46,926 nt of DNA from Mucilaginibacter sp. (GTDB lineage: Bacteria > Bacteroidota > Bacteroidia > Sphingobacteriales > Sphingobacteriaceae): positions 1 to 46,926 of the forward strand of contig NZ_JAQBOW010000041.1 in the NCBI RefSeq assembly GCF_028287845.1, given 5' to 3'. Positions within the stretch are counted from its first letter, which is position 1. Every line of letters begins with the position of its first letter. This document shows, piece by piece, positions 43,520 through 46,926 of this stretch. The notes beneath the pieces are model-generated. The model worked only from the letters and a program-made list of their open reading frames with translations. It was not told the origin of the DNA and ran no database searches. The position numbers and the translations under genes were made by a program.

Positions 43520-45967
43520 ATGGAAGAGTTAAACAAGGTAACGCACAAACTATCTAATCAGGAATTTGATTATTATAAAATAGCCAAAATTCTGTTAAGC
43601 AGATGGTACTGGATAGCGGCTTCTGTTTTGATATGTTTTTTGGCATCAAATGTTTATTTGTGGTATACACCAAAAGTATTTGCTACATCTGCTGTTATAA
43701 AATTCGAGGAAAAAAAATCCGAAATATCAGATATGGTAGGTATGGCAACCAGTACCGACAGAGCCAGCGTTTCTAAAATTCAAAGCGAAACGATAATATT
43801 ACAAAGTACCCCTCTTTTATTAAATGCTGTTAAACACCTTGATTACCGCATAAGCTTTTATGTAGTGGGCCGGGTACTTAACCGTACCAATGAACTATAT
43901 CCCGCAAAACCATTAGATGTACAACTTATTAATTTTGACACGCTAAATTTTTTTCACAACCTAATCACTTTTAAACCTATAAATAAAACATCTTTCAATA
44001 TTAGTTATCAAGGGCAGCAGTCTCTATTGGGAAAAGATATTACCCAGGTATGCTATTACAACGTTCCATTTACTATCGGACCTACATCTTTTAGTATTAA
44101 ATATCCGGGAGATTTGCCTAAAACCGCGTCTTTTTTATTCAAGCTTAATGCTCCTGAAGATTTTATAGGCAGAATAAGGAACGGATTACATATGCAAGAA
44201 ACAGCCAAAAACTCAAATATGTTATCATTACAGCAAACTGATTTTAATCCCCGGTTTGCTGCAGATGCATTAAACGCTGTTGTACAGGAATATATGTATT
44301 ATGATCATAGCCAGCGAACAAAATCAGCATTGCAAATGATCAGGTTTATTGATGATCAGTTAAATTTTCTTGCAACCAAACTAAACGGCTCAGAAAGCTC
44401 CATTCAGGAATATAAGCAAAATAATAAAATAATAGATGTAAGTTCTGCTTCAGACCGGGTAATGGGCCACGCTAAAGAGCTTGAATCACAAATTTCAATA
44501 ATAAAACTCGACCTCCTGGCTATTGATCAGCTTCAACAAGATATAGTTAAGGGTAAAGACAATGTAAATATTAATTTGAACACTGTTGGAGCAAGTACCA
44601 ATACCCAAATAGGTGAATTTGTTACCAATCTTAATAGTTTATTGTCTTTAAAAACTGGTTTGTTAAAAACTTACAATAACAATTCGCCGCAAATACAGGA
44701 TATAGACCGGCAAATTTTACAGATCAAAAATACAACTATAAACAGTATCGTTTCATCGCGCAAACTTATTGAAACTAAATTAAAGTATATACAAAACCAA
44801 CTTGTTCCGGTAAATCAACAAATAGCACAATTACCGGCTGCCGAACGGCAGATGGTAAGTTTAAAACGAGATTTTGAAGTTAATGATAAGGTTTATTCTT
44901 TCTTATCCGAAAAAAAATTAGACCAGGAAATATTAACCGCAGGTATACTGCCCGGTGCAACTATTATTGACCTGGCCCAACCTAATTATAATGCGGTATC
45001 GCCAGATGATCGTAGCTTTCATCGTACAGCAATTATTTTAGGAATTGCAATAGGTTTAGGGTTTATTATTTTAATAAGAGTATTAAATCCTTATATATAT
45101 GATAAAGAAGCGGTTGAAAGCATTACCACAATCCCGATTATTGGGGTAATAAGAAAATTCCCTGAAGAAATTGATGAATTTAGCACCCAAATACTGGCCA
45201 TTAGTAAGCCAAAATCAATATTTGCAGAATCTGTACGCGCGGTTCGTACTAATATAAACTTCCTTGCATCCGAGAAAAAAAGCAAAATTATCTGTGTTAC
45301 ATCGGAGGTAGCGGGCGAAGGAAAATCATTTGTGGCGGTTAACTTATCAAGTACCTTATCACTTATAGATAAAAAGGTTATTTTGGTAGCAGCAGATTTA
45401 AGGCGATCAAAACTACATAAAACTTTTTATGTGCCGAATGATATGGGTTTAAGTACTTACCTGGCCAACCGGTGTAGTATTGATGATATTATCAATCATT
45501 CTAACCAGGAAGGTTTGGATTTTATAGTTTCAGGACCGGTGCCCCCTAACCCATCAGAATTATTGCATTCTGCAAGAATGACCGAATTAATCAGCGACCT
45601 TAAAGAAAGGTATGATATTATCATGATTGATACCGCCCCGATTGGTTTGGTATCAGATGCCATACCATTAATAAGAATGAGTGATATTAATCTTTTTGTA
45701 ATACGATCAGGAAAATCAAAATTCCACGCGGCAACTATTCCGCAACGTATTGCCCAGGAATATCACCTGGATAATACGGTTATCGTACTCAATGCATTTG
45801 CCCAGGACCTGCTGCATTCAGGATATTACTCAACAAAATATGGTGGTGATAGTTATGGCCCCACCTCTTATTATTACTCTGACTATACCGGTCATGAAGG
45901 CTCCGGTTATTATATTGATAATGATGAGAATAAATGGTGGTATATACGGAATTGGTTCAAAAAATAG
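43520..45967 (+). CDS. Polysaccharide biosynthesis tyrosine autokinase (Wzc/BY-kinase)
   Basis: This 815-residue inner-membrane co-polymerase and kinase controls polysaccharide chain length and export. TM1 (WYWIAASVLICFLASNVYL) is followed by the Wzz domain, a long periplasmic coiled-coil (about 275-480) with GNVR-like LPAAERQMVSLKRDFEVNDK, and TM2 (RTAIILGIAIGLGFIILIRV). The cytoplasmic BY-kinase has Walker A AGEGKS (Lys602), Walker A' LVAADLR, where the first Asp is Ala624 and Asp626 is kept, and Walker B IIMIDTAP. The tail has a cluster of about 13 Tyr (YYSTKY, YYYSDYTG, YYID) for autophosphorylation. The UpxY gene follows 16 nt later. Confidence 0.93.
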   Translation: MEELNKVTHKLSNQEFDYYKIAKILLSRWYWIAASVLICFLASNVYLWYTPKVFATSAVIKFEEKKSEISDMVGMATSTDRASVSKIQSETIILQSTPLLLNAVKHLDYRISFYVVGRVLNRTNELYPAKPLDVQLINFDTLNFFHNLITFKPINKTSFNISYQGQQSLLGKDITQVCYYNVPFTIGPTSFSIKYPGDLPKTASFLFKLNAPEDFIGRIRNGLHMQETAKNSNMLSLQQTDFNPRFAADALNAVVQEYMYYDHSQRTKSALQMIRFIDDQLNFLATKLNGSESSIQEYKQNNKIIDVSSASDRVMGHAKELESQISIIKLDLLAIDQLQQDIVKGKDNVNINLNTVGASTNTQIGEFVTNLNSLLSLKTGLLKTYNNNSPQIQDIDRQILQIKNTTINSIVSSRKLIETKLKYIQNQLVPVNQQIAQLPAAERQMVSLKRDFEVNDKVYSFLSEKKLDQEILTAGILPGATIIDLAQPNYNAVSPDDRSFHRTAIILGIAIGLGFIILIRVLNPYIYDKEAVESITTIPIIGVIRKFPEEIDEFSTQILAISKPKSIFAESVRAVRTNINFLASEKKSKIICVTSEVAGEGKSFVAVNLSSTLSLIDKKVILVAADLRRSKLHKTFYVPNDMGLSTYLANRCSIDDIINHSNQEGLDFIVSGPVPPNPSELLHSARMTELISDLKERYDIIMIDTAPIGLVSDAIPLIRMSDINLFVIRSGKSKFHAATIPQRIAQEYHLDNTVIVLNAFAQDLLHSGYYSTKYGGDSYGPTSYYYSDYTGHEGSGYYIDNDENKWWYIRNWFKK

Positions 45968-45983
45968 GGCATCAGTTTAATAA

Positions 45984-46499
45984 ATGACTTTAATATCAAA
46001 TACAGCTGCCTATAAATGGTATCCTGTTTATACGCAACCCCGGGCCGAAAAAAAAGCATTCCAGACTTTAGTAAATAAAGGAATAGAGGCTTATTTACCG
46101 CTTCATCGGCAAATGAAACAATGGAGCGACAGAAAAAAATGGGTGGAAGAACCTTTTATTAAATCATACCTGTTTGTTCGTATCACCGAACAAGAAAAAA
46201 CAGAAGTATTAATGACCAAGGGAATAGCACGGTTTATATACTTTTCAAATACAGTTGCTACAATGCCCGATCGCCAGATTGTAGATCTTAAATTATTGAT
46301 GGCCAGCCCCTACGAGCTGGAAATTACCGAAGAAAACTTACAACCTGGCGAAAAAATAACAATTAAAGCAGGACCGCTTAAAGGAATGACCGGCCATATG
46401 GTCTCCTACCGCTCGCAAAAACAATTGGTACTAAAACTTGAAAACCTTGGTTGCTCAATTTTAGTAAATGTTGCTGCTTCAATAATTGAAAGATTTTAA
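45984..46499 (+). CDS. UpxY family transcription antiterminator (NusG-like)
   Basis: This 171-residue NusG paralogue has an NGN domain (KWYPVYTQPRAEKKAFQTLV, IEAYLPLHRQMKQW, KSYLFVRIT) and a C-terminal KOW domain (ITIKAGPLKGMTGHMVSYRS, LVLKLENLGCSILVNV). In Bacteroides, UpxY proteins are encoded in capsule loci and stop premature termination of their own operon, much like RfaH. Here it comes third after the export genes rather than first. It may promote reading through the following leader into asparagine synthetase and the sugar genes beyond the window. Confidence 0.9.
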   Translation: MTLISNTAAYKWYPVYTQPRAEKKAFQTLVNKGIEAYLPLHRQMKQWSDRKKWVEEPFIKSYLFVRITEQEKTEVLMTKGIARFIYFSNTVATMPDRQIVDLKLLMASPYELEITEENLQPGEKITIKAGPLKGMTGHMVSYRSQKQLVLKLENLGCSILVNVAASIIERF

Positions 46500-46577
46500 T
46501 TTATAATTAATTAATATTATAGCTTTATATTACACAGCGGCATTTTTAGCTTTATTATGCCCATCAGCCTAACAAAT

Positions 46578-46601
46578 TTTGCATTTTTAATTAAATGCAA
46601 A
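46578..46601. other. Leader hairpin upstream of asparagine synthetase
   Basis: TTTGCATTT and AAATGCAAA pair perfectly (9 bp) around a 6-nt loop in the 171-nt gap between upxY and asnB. No T-run follows. It may be a pause site or an attenuation element for UpxY control; this is only a positional guess. Confidence 0.35.
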
Positions 46602-46670
46602 TAACTAACAATAAATAAGTTACATATACAACCTGTGACTTACGAGGCGGAGCTATGAATACCCTTATTT

Positions 46671-46926
46671 ATGTGCAGAATAGCAGGAATAATTTCGAAA
46701 AGGTTAACTACAGATGAAATGTTTGCAAAAGCAAGCATAATGTGTAATGCCTTAAGGCATGGCGGGCCAGACGATAAAGGTATTTTTTGTGCCGAAAATA
46801 CTGGGCTGGTATTTGGCCATCGCAGATTGTCCATCATTGATTTAAGTACCAACGGGCATCAACCGATGGCTGATATTAATAAAAAAACATGGATAACTTT
46901 TAATGGTGAGATTTATAATTATCGCG
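46671..46926 (+). CDS. asnB: Asparagine synthase (glutamine-hydrolysing), 5' part
   Basis: Partial: the gene runs off the right edge after 85 codons. The first residues MCRIAGIIS put the class II glutaminase nucleophile at Cys2. The N-terminal nucleophile domain continues with ALRHGGPDDKGIF, FGHRRLSIIDLS, GHQPM and FNGEIYNYR, all classic for AsnB. Copies of asnB inside polysaccharide loci are common and may amidate uronic or amino sugars of the glycan rather than make free asparagine. I chose ATG 46671 because Cys must be residue 2; the earlier ATG at 46655 is in a different frame. Confidence 0.92.
   Translation, partial: MCRIAGIISKRLTTDEMFAKASIMCNALRHGGPDDKGIFCAENTGLVFGHRRLSIIDLSTNGHQPMADINKKTWITFNGEIYNYR

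Overview
The window looks like chromosomal DNA of a Bacteroidota bacterium, most probably of the family Sphingobacteriaceae (Mucilaginibacter/Pedobacter-like; this is inference from gene content, not a measured identity). The evidence is the recurrent Bacteroidota -7 promoter box TAnnTTTG at short distances from start codons, the near absence of Shine-Dalgarno sequences, and lineage-typical families: DUF2807 'head GIN' protein, UpxY antiterminator, XRE-DUF4870 fusion, DASH cryptochrome and CocE/M1 secreted peptidases. I count 38 protein genes, one of them cut by the right edge and one only 33 codons long. I see no rRNA, tRNA, CRISPR array, prophage or insertion sequence.

Layout. 1-2.1 kb: rpsA (ribosomal protein S1). 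2.2-4.2 kb: orphan TPR sensor kinase. 4.5-7.4 kb: pyrR-pyrB-serine hydrolase operon. 7.6-13.4 kb (minus): tripartite RND efflux operon tolC-like > RND pump > lipoprotein adaptor, with a palindromic operator candidate on its promoter. 13.6-15.0 kb: a metallo-beta-lactamase-fold hydrolase and a HAD phosphatase. 15.1-17.1 kb: OmpR-type response regulator and kinase. 17.1-18.7 kb: GT39 glycosyltransferase. 18.9-19.8 kb: secreted esterase. 19.8-21.2 kb: lpdA. 21.4-25.8 kb: CocE-type hydrolase, M1 peptidase and a DUF2807 protein that has its own ECF-sigma-like promoter. 26.0-28.7 kb: a GT39 enzyme and an unknown outer-membrane barrel in one operon. 28.8-29.9 kb: divergent XRE-DUF4870 regulator and DinB protein. 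30.0-34.1 kb: 2-oxoglutarate dehydrogenase E1 and E2 (sucA, odhB), with a long palindrome between them. 34.2-34.8 kb: gtrA preceded by a 33-codon membrane microprotein. 35.1-37.5 kb: DASH cryptochrome, HAD phosphatase, Dabb protein. 37.7-40.5 kb: glycolysis genes gap, a GNAT gene and pgk. 40.6 kb to the end: the start of an AT-rich exopolysaccharide locus (WecA/MraY-type initiating transferase, GT2, export lipoprotein, Wzc-type tyrosine kinase, UpxY, asparagine synthetase).

How the genes fit together. Central metabolism is represented by gap/pgk, sucA/odhB and lpdA (the E3 subunit, about 9 kb away from E1/E2). Pyrimidine synthesis is represented by pyrR/pyrB. Envelope functions dominate the rest: efflux, two GT39 polyprenyl-sugar transferases, GtrA, secreted hydrolases and the polysaccharide export locus. 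Intergenic DNA carries several palindromic elements (14.3, 25.9 and 34.9-35.1 kb) that look like dispersed non-coding repeats, plus several hairpin terminators shared by convergent genes. I did not find a convincing wholly new defence or biosynthetic system. The most unusual items are the microprotein upstream of gtrA, the operator at the efflux promoter, the ECF-type promoter of the DUF2807 gene, the palindrome inside the sucA-odhB operon, and the XRE-DUF4870/DinB divergent pair.
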